Part shown: positions 5,079 through 11,514 of the stretch, piece after piece
Layout of the letters: every line of letters begins with the position of its first letter
Position numbering within the stretch: the first letter of the stretch is position 1
Assembly (NCBI GenBank): GCA_905210055.1
Contig: CAJLVH010000049.1
Location: forward strand, 1-11,514
Length of the DNA stretch: 11,514 bases
DNA from: an uncultured Enorma sp.
Lineage (GTDB): Bacteria > Actinomycetota > Coriobacteriia > Coriobacteriales > Coriobacteriaceae
Reading direction: 5' to 3'
Program-made: the position numbers and the translations under genes
The notes under the pieces: model-generated
Database searches by the model: none
Told to the model about the DNA's origin: nothing
What the model saw: only the letters and a program-made list of their open reading frames with translations

Positions 5079-6456
5079 AGAATCCGCCCGCGGCATCCGC
5101 GCGACGGCGTCGTCCTGGATGCATCGCACGCGCCATACGCGCCTATCGCATGGAAACCACATGTCCGTCCATTGGCATGATGTGCTCGAAGGCCACGATG
5201 AGCTCGCCCGGAACGCGTCGCTCTCGGATAAATCGTCCATCGTGTGCCGTGCGGGATTGCTGTTGCTCGCGGGCGGTGCGGGCGCATGGCGCGTGCGCGA
5301 GGCGATGAACGCCGTGGCCGATGTCCTGGGCATCACGTGTTCGGTGGACGTGAGCCTTACCTCGATCGAGTGCAGTTGCTTCGATGAGACCGGGTCGTTT
5401 TCCGAGGTCGTCTCGCTTCCTACAACTGGCGTGAACACCGAGCGCATCTGGAACATGGAGAAGCTCGTTCGGCGCATCGCCGAGGAGGGATCGACCTTCA
5501 CCGTGGGAACGTTCCACGAGCTCATGGACAAGATCGAGCACACGCCGGGGCGCTATGCTCCCTGGCAGGCGGCCCTCGCCGCGGCGGCGGCATGCTCCGC
5601 GTTCGTGTTCTTGCTGGGCGGAGGCCCCTTCGAGATGCTCTTCGCGTTCGCGGGAGCGGGGCTCGGTGGCTATGTTCGCCGCCGCATGCTCGACCGACAT
5701 CTCACGCACCTCGCGTGCATCGGGTGCGGCGTGGGCGTCGCGTGCCTTGTATACCTCGCCGCGCAGCAGCTCATCGGCCTCGTGGCACCCGAGGCGCTCG
5801 ACTTCAATGCGGGCTACATCGGCGCGATGCTCTTCGTGATTCCCGGTTTTCCCCTCATCACGAGCGGCCTCGACATCGCGAAGCTCGACCTGCGCTCGGG
5901 GGTCGACCGCTTGGTGTATGCCTGCTCGATCATCATCACCGCCACCCTCGTGGCATGGCTCATCTCGTCGTTCGTGGGGCTTCGTCCGGACGAGTTCCAA
6001 GACCTGCATCTCAGCATGGCCGTCCTCACCGCGCTCCGCGCGCTCATGAGCTTCATAGGCGTGTTCGGCTTCTCGGTGCTCTTCAACTCTCCTCCGCGCA
6101 TGGCGGCGACGGCGGGCATCGTGGGAGCCCTCGCAAACACGCTGCGCCTCACGCTCGTCGATGTCGCCGGGTTCACGCCGGAAGCCGCGGCGTTCGCAGG
6201 CGCGCTCGTCGCAGGGCTCTTGGCTTCGGCGGTCATGATGCGCGTCGGCTTCCCCCGCATCTCGATCACCGTGCCCTCGATTGTGATCATGGTGCCCGGC
6301 CTGTACCTCTACCGTGCGGTGTACTACATGGGGACGGTCGACGTACTCGCCTCCATGGAGTGGATATTCCGCGCCGTGATGATCATTCTCTTCTTGCCCA
6401 TGGGGCTTGGGCTCGCGCGCGCGTTGACCGATCGCGCTTGGCGTCACTGCAACTAA
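5068..6456 (+). CDS. thrE: Threonine/serine exporter, fused ThrE type
   Basis: This is a 462-residue membrane protein with the ThrE architecture: a soluble N-terminal region (about 1-165) with the conserved segment GGAGAWRVREAMNAVADVLG (69-88), then about ten hydrophobic helices from residue 167 to the end. The first half corresponds to the DUF1212 domain and the second (from about 310) to the DUF3815 domain, which are separate proteins in some bacteria. A loop VIPGFPLITSGLDIAKLDL and a matching SITVPSIVIMVPGLYLYRAVY in the second half are typical. It exports threonine and serine, probably by proton antiport. The start has AAGGAG at 5055-5060 and overlaps the antitoxin-like gene by 11 bases in another frame, so translation is likely coupled. 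An ATG at 5161 is possible but lacks a good ribosome binding site. A weak hairpin (6457-6482) without T-tract follows. Confidence 0.9.
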   Translation: MAAEESARGIRATASSWMHRTRHTRLSHGNHMSVHWHDVLEGHDELARNASLSDKSSIVCRAGLLLLAGGAGAWRVREAMNAVADVLGITCSVDVSLTSIECSCFDETGSFSEVVSLPTTGVNTERIWNMEKLVRRIAEEGSTFTVGTFHELMDKIEHTPGRYAPWQAALAAAAACSAFVFLLGGGPFEMLFAFAGAGLGGYVRRRMLDRHLTHLACIGCGVGVACLVYLAAQQLIGLVAPEALDFNAGYIGAMLFVIPGFPLITSGLDIAKLDLRSGVDRLVYACSIIITATLVAWLISSFVGLRPDEFQDLHLSMAVLTALRALMSFIGVFGFSVLFNSPPRMAATAGIVGALANTLRLTLVDVAGFTPEAAAFAGALVAGLLASAVMMRVGFPRISITVPSIVIMVPGLYLYRAVYYMGTVDVLASMEWIFRAVMIILFLPMGLGLARALTDRAWRHCN

Positions 6457-6609
6457 CGGGCTGTTCGGCTAACGGCCGCCCGTCTCCTGCGGAGGGAAGG
6501 CGTTCGCCGCACTGCAAATCTGCAAATCCGGAGTCCTCGGCTTTGCGCGCTTTTGCAAGGCAAGGGAAGGGGCGAAGAGTCCTGCCGCGCTGTGAGCTTT
6601 ATGCCGGCA

Positions 6610-7782
6610 CTAGATGCCGTAGGCGATTCTTCCGCCGCCGAGCACCGCGTCACCTCGATAGAGCACCACGGCCTGCCCGGGGGCGATGGCGCGCTGAGGT
6701 TCGGCGAAGTCGATGCGCAGCGCCTCGCCCGTGCAGTCGCGGCGCTCCTCCTCCGATGCCCTGCGCACACTTGCCGCCTGGTCGAGCTGATGGTAGCGGA
6801 TGCGTGCGGTGACATCGAGGGATTCTCCGCGCGCAGCGGCTTCGTCCAACGCCGTCTCCATGGCAAGGGAGGGCGCCGACCACACCCATTCGTCTGCGAC
6901 GAGTGCACAGGCGAAGAGGTCGCGCTCTTCGCCGAGCGTCACGGTGTTCGTCTGCGCGTCGATGCGCGTTACGTAGAGCGGATGCGCCGCGGCGATGCCG
7001 AGTCCTTTGCGTTGGCCAACTGTATAGCGGATCGCGCCGCGGTGCCGCCCCAGAAGCGCCCCATCCATTCCCACGACAGCTCCCTCGGGCAGCGCGCGGC
7101 CGCGCCGCCGTTCGATGAACGACGCGAAGTCATTTTCCGGCACGAAGCAGATGCCCTGGCTGTCGCGTTTGCTTGCCGTCTCGAAACCCTGCTCGCGTGC
7201 GATGCGCCGCACGTCGCCTTCCTTGGTAAGGCCGCCCAGGGGGAAGAGGGTGCGTGCGAGCGCGTCCTGACCGAGCCCATAGAGGAAGTAGCTCTGGTCT
7301 TTCGTCGCGTCGCGTGCCTTGAGCAGAGCATAGCCACCGTCTCGGCGCTCGATGCGCGCGTAGTGGCCGGTTGCGAGGTAATCGCAGCCAAGGCGCTGCG
7401 CGTGCTCGAGTAGGGCGCCGAACTTGATGCGCTGGTTGCAGATCGTGCAGGGGTTGGGCGTGAACCCCGCTTCGTAGGCGCAAACGAACGGCTCGATGAC
7501 GTCTTCGTCGAAGCGCTCGCGGCAGTCAATCACGGTAAAAGGGATGCCAAGGCGCTCGGCGACGGTTCGCGCATCCTCGATGTCGGCGAGGTTTCCGCAG
7601 GCACGAGCGGCGAGGGTTGCCGAAGGCACCGGGTTGTCGCCGGCTTCCGTGCACGCAGTCTCTTCACCGTCAAAGAGGCGCATGGTGGCGCCCAAGCAGT
7701 CATATCCCTGTTGCTTGAGCAACCACGCCGTCACGCTCGAATCGACGCCGCCGCTCATCGCTACGAGAACGCGTTCTGCCAT
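6610..7782 (-). CDS. mnmA: tRNA-specific 2-thiouridylase MnmA (TrmU)
   Basis: This 390-residue enzyme places the sulfur at position 2 of the wobble uridine in tRNA-Lys, -Glu and -Gln. The PP-loop SGGVDSS (10-16) binds ATP and activates the uridine; Cys112 in NPCTICNQRIKF and Cys212 in DSQGICFV are the catalytic pair that receives and transfers persulfide sulfur. ATGHYAR (137-143) and KDQSYFL (161-167) are also family motifs, and VGQRKGLG marks the central domain. The C-terminal beta-barrel ends in GGGRIAYGI. The length is a little above the usual 360-370. The start at 7782 has AGGGG upstream at good spacing. It lies 27 bases downstream of cysK on the same strand, so the two are probably co-transcribed; cysteine made by CysK is the ultimate sulfur source via a cysteine desulfurase, which is not in the window. 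Confidence 0.96.
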   Translation of the reverse strand: MAERVLVAMSGGVDSSVTAWLLKQQGYDCLGATMRLFDGEETACTEAGDNPVPSATLAARACGNLADIEDARTVAERLGIPFTVIDCRERFDEDVIEPFVCAYEAGFTPNPCTICNQRIKFGALLEHAQRLGCDYLATGHYARIERRDGGYALLKARDATKDQSYFLYGLGQDALARTLFPLGGLTKEGDVRRIAREQGFETASKRDSQGICFVPENDFASFIERRRGRALPEGAVVGMDGALLGRHRGAIRYTVGQRKGLGIAAAHPLYVTRIDAQTNTVTLGEERDLFACALVADEWVWSAPSLAMETALDEAAARGESLDVTARIRYHQLDQAASVRRASEEERRDCTGEALRIDFAEPQRAIAPGQAVVLYRGDAVLGGGRIAYGI

Positions 7783-7809
7783 CGGTACCCCTTCGCGCGC
7801 TGCCGCTTG

Positions 7810-8754
7810 CTAGCGGCTTGTATCGAACATCGGGGTGGAGAGGTAGCGCTCGCCGGTGTCGACCACCACTGCGACGATCATCTTGCCGGCGTTCTCCGGG
7901 CGGCGTGCGAGCTCGAGTGCTGCCCAAACCGCCGCGCCAGACGAGATGCCCGCGAGGATGCCCTCCTCCGCGCCGAGGCGGCGGCCGGTGGCGTAGGCGT
8001 CCTCCGTGGCAACGCGCACGATTTCGTCGTAGATGGCCGTGTCGAGGACTTCGGGTACGAAGCCTGCACCGATGCCCTGGATGCCGTGCGCGCCTGCCGT
8101 GCCGCCCGAGAGGACAGGGGAGTCTGCGGGCTCGACGGCGACGATGCGGACCCGGGGGTTCTGCTCTTTGAGGTAGCCGCCCGCTCCGGTGATGGTTCCT
8201 CCCGTGCCAACGCCGGCAACGAGGATGTCGACGGCGCCGTCGGTATCCCTCCAGATTTCGGGGCCGGTCGTGGCACGGTGGGCGGCGGGGTTCGCGGGGT
8301 TCACGAACTGGCCGGCGACGATGCTTTTCGGCGTGGTGCGGGCGAGCTCCTCGGCGCGCTCGATAGCACCCGCCATGCCCTTCGTGCCAGGCGTGAGCAC
8401 GAGTTCGGCGCCATAGGCGAGCATGAGCTTCTGGCGCTCGACACTCATGGTGTCCGGCATGACGATGATCGCCCGGTAGCCGCGTGCCGCCGCGAGTGCG
8501 GCGAGGCCGACGCCGGTGTTGCCCGATGTGGGCTCGATGATGGTGTAACCGTCGTTTCGGCGGATGCGGCCCGCTGCCTCCGCTTCGTCGAGCATGGAGC
8601 GAGCGACACGGTCCTTGGCGGATCCGGCAGGGTTCTTGCTTTCGAGCTTGACGAGCACGCGTGCTGCGAGCGCGTCCGTGCGTTCGATATTCGAGAGCTC
8701 GACGAGCGGCGTGTTGCCGATGAGCTGGTCGATCGAACTATATATAGCAGCCAT
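7810..8754 (-). CDS. cysK: Cysteine synthase A (O-acetylserine sulfhydrylase)
   Basis: This 314-residue PLP enzyme makes cysteine from O-acetylserine and sulfide in the cytosol. The N-terminal IGNTPLVEL (12-20) is the family signature. Lys47 in NPAGSAKDR carries the PLP, TSGNTG (76-81) binds the substrate carboxylate, GTGGT (183-187) holds the PLP phosphate, and GISSGAA near the C-terminus supplies the serine that contacts the pyridine nitrogen. Length is normal for CysK and there is no regulatory CBS domain, so it is not a cystathionine beta-synthase. The start at 8754 follows a strong GAAGGAGG. It is first in a probable two-gene operon with mnmA, and it diverges from the YerC-like gene across a large palindrome (8818-8893). 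I found no clear promoter between the palindrome and the start, so its promoter may lie within or beyond the repeat. Confidence 0.95.
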   Translation of the reverse strand: MAAIYSSIDQLIGNTPLVELSNIERTDALAARVLVKLESKNPAGSAKDRVARSMLDEAEAAGRIRRNDGYTIIEPTSGNTGVGLAALAAARGYRAIIVMPDTMSVERQKLMLAYGAELVLTPGTKGMAGAIERAEELARTTPKSIVAGQFVNPANPAAHRATTGPEIWRDTDGAVDILVAGVGTGGTITGAGGYLKEQNPRVRIVAVEPADSPVLSGGTAGAHGIQGIGAGFVPEVLDTAIYDEIVRVATEDAYATGRRLGAEEGILAGISSGAAVWAALELARRPENAGKMIVAVVVDTGERYLSTPMFDTSR

Positions 8755-8817
8755 AATGGCCTCCTTCGCTGGATGCTTCGAGCGGCCGTGCCGCCCCTTG
8801 ATGCCCCTTGTACCCGC

Positions 8818-8893
8818 TTAACACTTTGGCACTTTGGGGACGGGGTCAAAAGTGTTGAATTCAACACTTTTGACCCCGTCCCCAAAGTGTTAA
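8818..8893. repeat. Perfect 60-base palindrome built from two inverted repeat units
   Basis: Bases 8830-8889 form a perfect palindrome with 30-base arms and no spacer, centred on GAATTC (8857-8862). Each arm contains the core TTTGGGGACGGGGTC. The right-hand unit (8863-8891) is itself a hairpin, AACACTTT with AAAGTGTT around TGACCCCGTCCCC. On the left the octamer CACTTTGG is tandemly doubled (8822-8829 and 8830-8837). Without that duplication the palindrome would extend to TTAACACTTT (8818-8827) against AAAGTGTTAA (8884-8893), 34 bases per arm. It sits between the divergent cysK and yerC-like genes. Confidence 0.92.
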
Positions 8894-8910
8894 GTCGCGG
8901 CGTGGGGCTG

Positions 8911-8919
8911 TGCTACACT
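8911..8919 (+). promoter_or_regulatory. Extended -10 promoter for the yerC-like gene
   Basis: TGCTACACT contains TGN followed by TACACT, an extended -10, 29 bases before the ATG at 8949. A weak TTAAGT (8890-8895) at 18 bases could act as -35, and its first bases lie in the end of the adjacent palindrome. The predicted transcript start is near 8925. Confidence 0.5.
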
Positions 8920-8948
8920 CGACGAAGGTGAATAAAGGAGGGTGCCCC

Positions 8949-9248
8949 ATGAATATCGAGTCGATGTTCGCGCGAGAAGACGTGAGCCAGCTGGTGCGCG
9001 CATTCTCCCTGGTGGAGGGCGAAGAGGAGATCAAGGCGTTCCTCACGGATCTGTGCACGCCCCGCGAGGTGTGCGACCTGGCGCAGCGGCTCGAGGTCGC
9101 GCGTGGCCTCGACGAGGGCAGCTCCTATCTTGAGGTTCAGAGCCAGACGGGCGCCTCGTCCACGACGGTGAGCCGCGTCTCGAAGGCGCTCAACGGCGAG
9201 TACGGCGGTTACCGTCGCGTCATCGTGCGTCTGGAGGATGCGGAATAA
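8949..9248 (+). CDS. yerC: YerC/YecD-family TrpR-related DNA-binding protein
   Basis: This is a 99-residue protein of the YerC/YecD family, small relatives of the Trp repressor. The first half is helical and acidic (SLVEGEEEIKAFLTDLCTPREVCDLAQRLEVARGL); LCTPREVCDLAQRLEVA (35-51) is the family's most conserved stretch. The helix-turn-helix is YLEVQSQTGASSTTVSRVSKAL (60-81), with the recognition helix carrying SSTTVSR. It ends YGGYRRVIVRLEDAE. A strong AAAGGAGGG (8934-8942) fixes the start at 8949; an in-frame ATG at 8910 overlaps the promoter and is rejected. Its stop overlaps the next start by one base (TAATG), so it forms an operon with the acetyltransferase. The target is unknown; relatives of this family are usually found near DNA-repair helicase genes, which fits the nuclease-helicase gene downstream. 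It is unlikely to bind tryptophan like true TrpR. Confidence 0.88.
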   Translation: MNIESMFAREDVSQLVRAFSLVEGEEEIKAFLTDLCTPREVCDLAQRLEVARGLDEGSSYLEVQSQTGASSTTVSRVSKALNGEYGGYRRVIVRLEDAE

Positions 9249-9763
9249 TGACGGCGACACGTGCGCGCTTCGAGGCCGTGACGCAGGATAGCGCACCCGA
9301 GCTCGCCGAGCTTGCCGCCTCCATCTGGCGTGAGTACTGGCCTGCGTTTCTGGGTACGGCACAGACCGAATACATGGTGGAGCAGTTCCAGTCGCTCCCT
9401 GCGATCGAGCGCGACATGCGCGAGCATGCCTATGAATACTGGTTCATCCGCGCGACAGACGACGACCGTGTGGTGGGCTATACCGGCGGGCATGTCGAGC
9501 CCGAGACGAACCGCTTCTTTATCTCGAAGATCTATCTGCTCGCCGCGGAGCGCGGGAAGCATTTCGCAAGCGAGGTCGTCCGCTTTTATGAGGGGCTCTG
9601 CCGCGAGCGCGGGCTCCGCGCAATGTACCTCACCGTGAACAAGGGAAACGAACTGGGGGTTCGCGCCTATAACGGCAACGGTTTCGACGTGATTGACGCC
9701 GTGGTGACCGATATCGGCCACGGCTTCGTCATGGACGATTACATCATGGAGAAGTCCGTTTAG
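9248..9763 (+). CDS. GNAT-family N-acetyltransferase
   Basis: This is a 171-residue GNAT enzyme that would transfer an acetyl group from acetyl-CoA to an unknown amine. The N-terminus contains IWREYWPAFLGTAQTEYMVEQ (26-46), seen in a subgroup of these enzymes. VVGYTGGHVE (75-84) is the beta-2/3 region. Motif A is KIYLLAAERGKHFASEVVRFYE (94-115), and motif B is LTVNKGNELGVRAYNGNGF (128-146), with the usual NxxxxxAYxxxGF pattern. In motif A the canonical RGxGxG/A reads RGKHFA, with His105 in place of the middle glycine. The start overlaps the yerC stop by one base, so it depends on translational coupling. The substrate cannot be judged; a small molecule, a ribosomal protein N-terminus and an antibiotic are all open. 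No clear terminator follows in the 144 bases before the next gene. Confidence 0.88.
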   Translation: MTATRARFEAVTQDSAPELAELAASIWREYWPAFLGTAQTEYMVEQFQSLPAIERDMREHAYEYWFIRATDDDRVVGYTGGHVEPETNRFFISKIYLLAAERGKHFASEVVRFYEGLCRERGLRAMYLTVNKGNELGVRAYNGNGFDVIDAVVTDIGHGFVMDDYIMEKSV

Positions 9764-9860
9764 AACGATACGTCGAGGTCGGCCGTTTGCCCCATTGGGA
9801 TATGCGAGCCCCCTTCGATGTCCTGTCGCCTTGTGTCCCGCATTTGTCCGGTCGGGCGGA

Positions 9861-9866
9861 TATGAT
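9861..9866 (+). promoter_or_regulatory. Possible -10 box before the AddB-like gene
   Basis: TATGAT lies in a short AT-rich stretch 41 bases before the start at 9908. No matching -35 sits at the right distance, so this is tentative; the gene could also be read from the yerC promoter. Confidence 0.35.
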
Positions 9867-9907
9867 ATTTGAAAAGAAAGACATTCGAGCGTATCGGTAG
9901 GGAAGAC

Positions 9908-11514
9908 ATGGCGATTCGCATCATGACGGGTGCGCTGGGCACCGGCTTGACGGAACAAGAGATTGTCGAGGTTGAACGCATACTTGCGCGCGCGGGTCGC
10001 GTGACGCTCCTCGTCTCGAGTTTCCGCGTTCGAGACGTTTGCCGCCGCGAGCTCGCGCGCGCAGGCGTCGGCCTGGGCGTCGACGTGGTCACGACAAGCG
10101 AGTGGATTGGGTCGCTGTGGGGAGTTCTTGGCGACGGGCGCCAACTGGTGGGCGGTCTCGAGCGCAAGCTCATCATGGCGCAGGTGCTTGCCGAAGGCTC
10201 TGAGGCCGGCGGTGCCGGGCTTACCCCGGGCATCGTCTCCCTCCATGCGCGCGCTGCGGCCCAGTGCCAGCCGTATCTTTCGGAGGCATCTTCGCTCGCA
10301 TTCGGCCATGGTTCTGCGGGAACTTCGGCATCGCCACTCCTTTCCGCTGCCGAGCGCGAGCTTGTCGAGACGATCGCGCGCTACGAGAACAAGCTCGACG
10401 CACGCTCCCTCGTCGAGCCTTCGACCGCCGCACGTATCCTTGCCGACGCCATGGCAGAGAACGCACCTGCCTGCGCCGCAGCCATCGTGGCGCACGGTAT
10501 CGACGGGTTTCCCGAGCATGTCCTCGCCATGCTGGATGCATGCGCTCGCGCGGGAACGGTGCTCCTTGTTGCCGATGAGCGTGCGTCCAGCGTGGTGATC
10601 CAGCTCGAGCGGCACTTCGGCGTATCTGCCGAGAGCCTCTCGCGCGACGGCGAGCCTTTAAGCCAGGGTGACGGTGCGGGCATGCCCGCTGTGCGCTTCG
10701 CCGAGGTCGCTGGCCCCTCTGCGCGCGACGCCGCCTATACCCAGCTGCTTGTGGATGCCGTGGGCTCGGGCGAGGTGTTTGCGGCGTCGGCCGACCCGCT
10801 TACGCTGTCTCGCCACCTTGCGTCCCGTCTTGCGGCACGGGGCGTCCCCTCCCGTGTGGAGGCGCGCATCCGTTTCTCGCAGACCCGGTCGGGCGAGCTG
10901 CTCTTCATGCTCATCGACCTTCTCGATCGCATGAGACGGGAAGAGGCGGGGGCGTGGTGGCCAGCTCCCGAGCTCGTCGACTGGGTGCGCTCGCCGTTCG
11001 CCGGCGTCTGGTCCGGTGCCGCGCGCGTCGCATGTGCCCTCGACAAGACCTTGCGCTCGTCGCGCCTCGTGGATGCGACAAGCGTCCTCAAGGACCTCAA
11101 GTCGCTGCAGAGCAACGAGGTCAGGCTCGAATCCGAACGCTCCGAGAGGCATGCAGCGCCCTGCCGCAAGGTCGTCGTTTCCTCCGTGCTCGAGGCACTT
11201 GCTGAAGGCGGCTACCGCAAGGCGCTCGATTATATGCTGGCAGCTGTGCAGGATGCGGTTCCCGGCATGTTCGGGCGGGAGGGCTATGCCGCCAAGCTGC
11301 TCGAGATCTCCGCGCTCAAAGCGGCGTGCTCGTGCCTTGAGGAGGCGGAGCGACTCGGGACGGATGCGGTGACGGCGCTCTGCGTGCTTTCGGATCTTCC
11401 CGTGCGCGTAGCGACGTCCACTGTGCCCGGAGGCTGCGAGGAAGCCGCTCCGGCGGTCACGTTCGGGACGCTTCAAGCGGCTGCGGAGCTTCCGCACGGA
11501 GCGGTCGCGGCAGC
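9908..11514 (+). CDS. AddB/RexB-like nuclease-helicase subunit, N-terminal part (runs off the window)
   Basis: The frame opens at ATG 9908 (AGGGA at 9899-9903, short spacing) and has no stop up to the window end: 535 codons plus two bases. The order fits an AddB-type protein of double-strand-break processing, a helicase-like N-terminal half normally followed by a PD-(D/E)XK nuclease domain with an iron-sulfur cluster (outside the window). Visible landmarks are a P-loop-position sequence TGALGTGLT (7-15), the strand TLLVSSFRVRDVCRREL (33-49), VVTTSEWIGSLW (60-71) like the UvrD-fold motif Ia region, GEVFAASADPLTLSRHLASR (288-307) with the GVPSRVE that follows (like AddB's segment where the strand leaves domain 2A), and VTFGTLQAAAELPHGAV (517-533) at the motif V/VI position. 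The P-loop lacks the invariant lysine-serine/threonine, so ATP binding here is doubtful. Similarity is distant; a RecB-like or Coriobacteriia-specific nuclease is the alternative. Confidence 0.68.
   Translation, partial: MAIRIMTGALGTGLTEQEIVEVERILARAGRVTLLVSSFRVRDVCRRELARAGVGLGVDVVTTSEWIGSLWGVLGDGRQLVGGLERKLIMAQVLAEGSEAGGAGLTPGIVSLHARAAAQCQPYLSEASSLAFGHGSAGTSASPLLSAAERELVETIARYENKLDARSLVEPSTAARILADAMAENAPACAAAIVAHGIDGFPEHVLAMLDACARAGTVLLVADERASSVVIQLERHFGVSAESLSRDGEPLSQGDGAGMPAVRFAEVAGPSARDAAYTQLLVDAVGSGEVFAASADPLTLSRHLASRLAARGVPSRVEARIRFSQTRSGELLFMLIDLLDRMRREEAGAWWPAPELVDWVRSPFAGVWSGAARVACALDKTLRSSRLVDATSVLKDLKSLQSNEVRLESERSERHAAPCRKVVVSSVLEALAEGGYRKALDYMLAAVQDAVPGMFGREGYAAKLLEISALKAACSCLEEAERLGTDAVTALCVLSDLPVRVATSTVPGGCEEAAPAVTFGTLQAAAELPHGAVAA

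Noticed and set aside
5143..6447. 434-codon minus-strand open frame opposite thrE
   Set aside because: Composition is His/Arg/Glu-rich without hydrophobic or motif structure; it is a shadow of the exporter gene.
6457..6482. Terminator after thrE
   Set aside because: CGGGC/GCCCG with a 3-bp inner stem is weak and is followed by GTCTCCTG without a T-tract. The rest of 6457-6609 shows only a doubled octamer CTGCAAAT (6512-6527).
7711..8931. 406-codon plus-strand open frame opposite cysK
   Set aside because: No recognisable motif, and it runs through the large palindrome; cysK on the other strand has every catalytic motif.
9209..10615. 468-codon minus-strand open frame opposite the GNAT and AddB-like genes
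   Set aside because: It spans two real genes and the promoter region between them, has no ribosome binding site seen, and has shadow-like composition.

Overview
The window is high-GC, densely coding bacterial DNA. Gene content suggests a chromosome of an actinobacterium of class Coriobacteriia, Collinsella-like: LivG/LivF, a fused ThrE exporter, a YerC/TrpR-like protein next to an AddB-like nuclease subunit, and short G-rich intergenic palindromes with a GGGGACGGG core. The taxonomic call is an inference from gene mix and style, not from a marker gene. No rRNA, tRNA, CRISPR array, insertion sequence or phage gene was seen.

Layout. (1) 2-946: end of livG and complete livF, the two ATPases of a branched-chain amino acid ABC importer, closed by a strong terminator at 1047-1086; two tandem palindromic repeats lie between. 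(2) 1107-1505 (-): a small membrane-anchored DUF3592-like protein, divergent from 1792-3456 (+), a DEAD-box RNA helicase with a long basic tail. (3) 3657-4514 (-): a peptidase C26 / gamma-glutamyl-GABA hydrolase-like amidotransferase. (4) 4515-4838: a 324-base divergent control region with a promoter, an AT-rich dyad and a long leader hairpin. It feeds a two-gene unit: a RelB/DinJ-type antitoxin-like protein with no toxin beside it, overlapping by 11 bases the start of a threonine/serine exporter (thrE, 5068-6456). (5) 6610-8754 (-): mnmA downstream of cysK, a likely sulfur-linked operon (cysteine synthesis, tRNA 2-thiolation). (6) 8949-9763 (+): a YerC/TrpR-like regulator and a GNAT acetyltransferase joined by TAATG. 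(7) 9908 to the window end (+): the first 535 codons of an AddB/RexB-like nuclease-helicase subunit, open at the edge.

Two things stand out. First, a family of short palindromes occurs at four intergenic sites (946-980, 982-1016, 4531-4563, 8818-8893). All share a TTGGGGACGGGGTC-like core, but each site has its own matching stem. The last site is a perfect 60-base, loop-free palindrome made of two inverted units. Second, the antitoxin-like gene appears to have been joined to an amino-acid exporter under a promoter with an operator-like dyad and a structured leader, which suggests a ribbon-helix-helix protein used as a local regulator rather than as half of a toxin-antitoxin pair.
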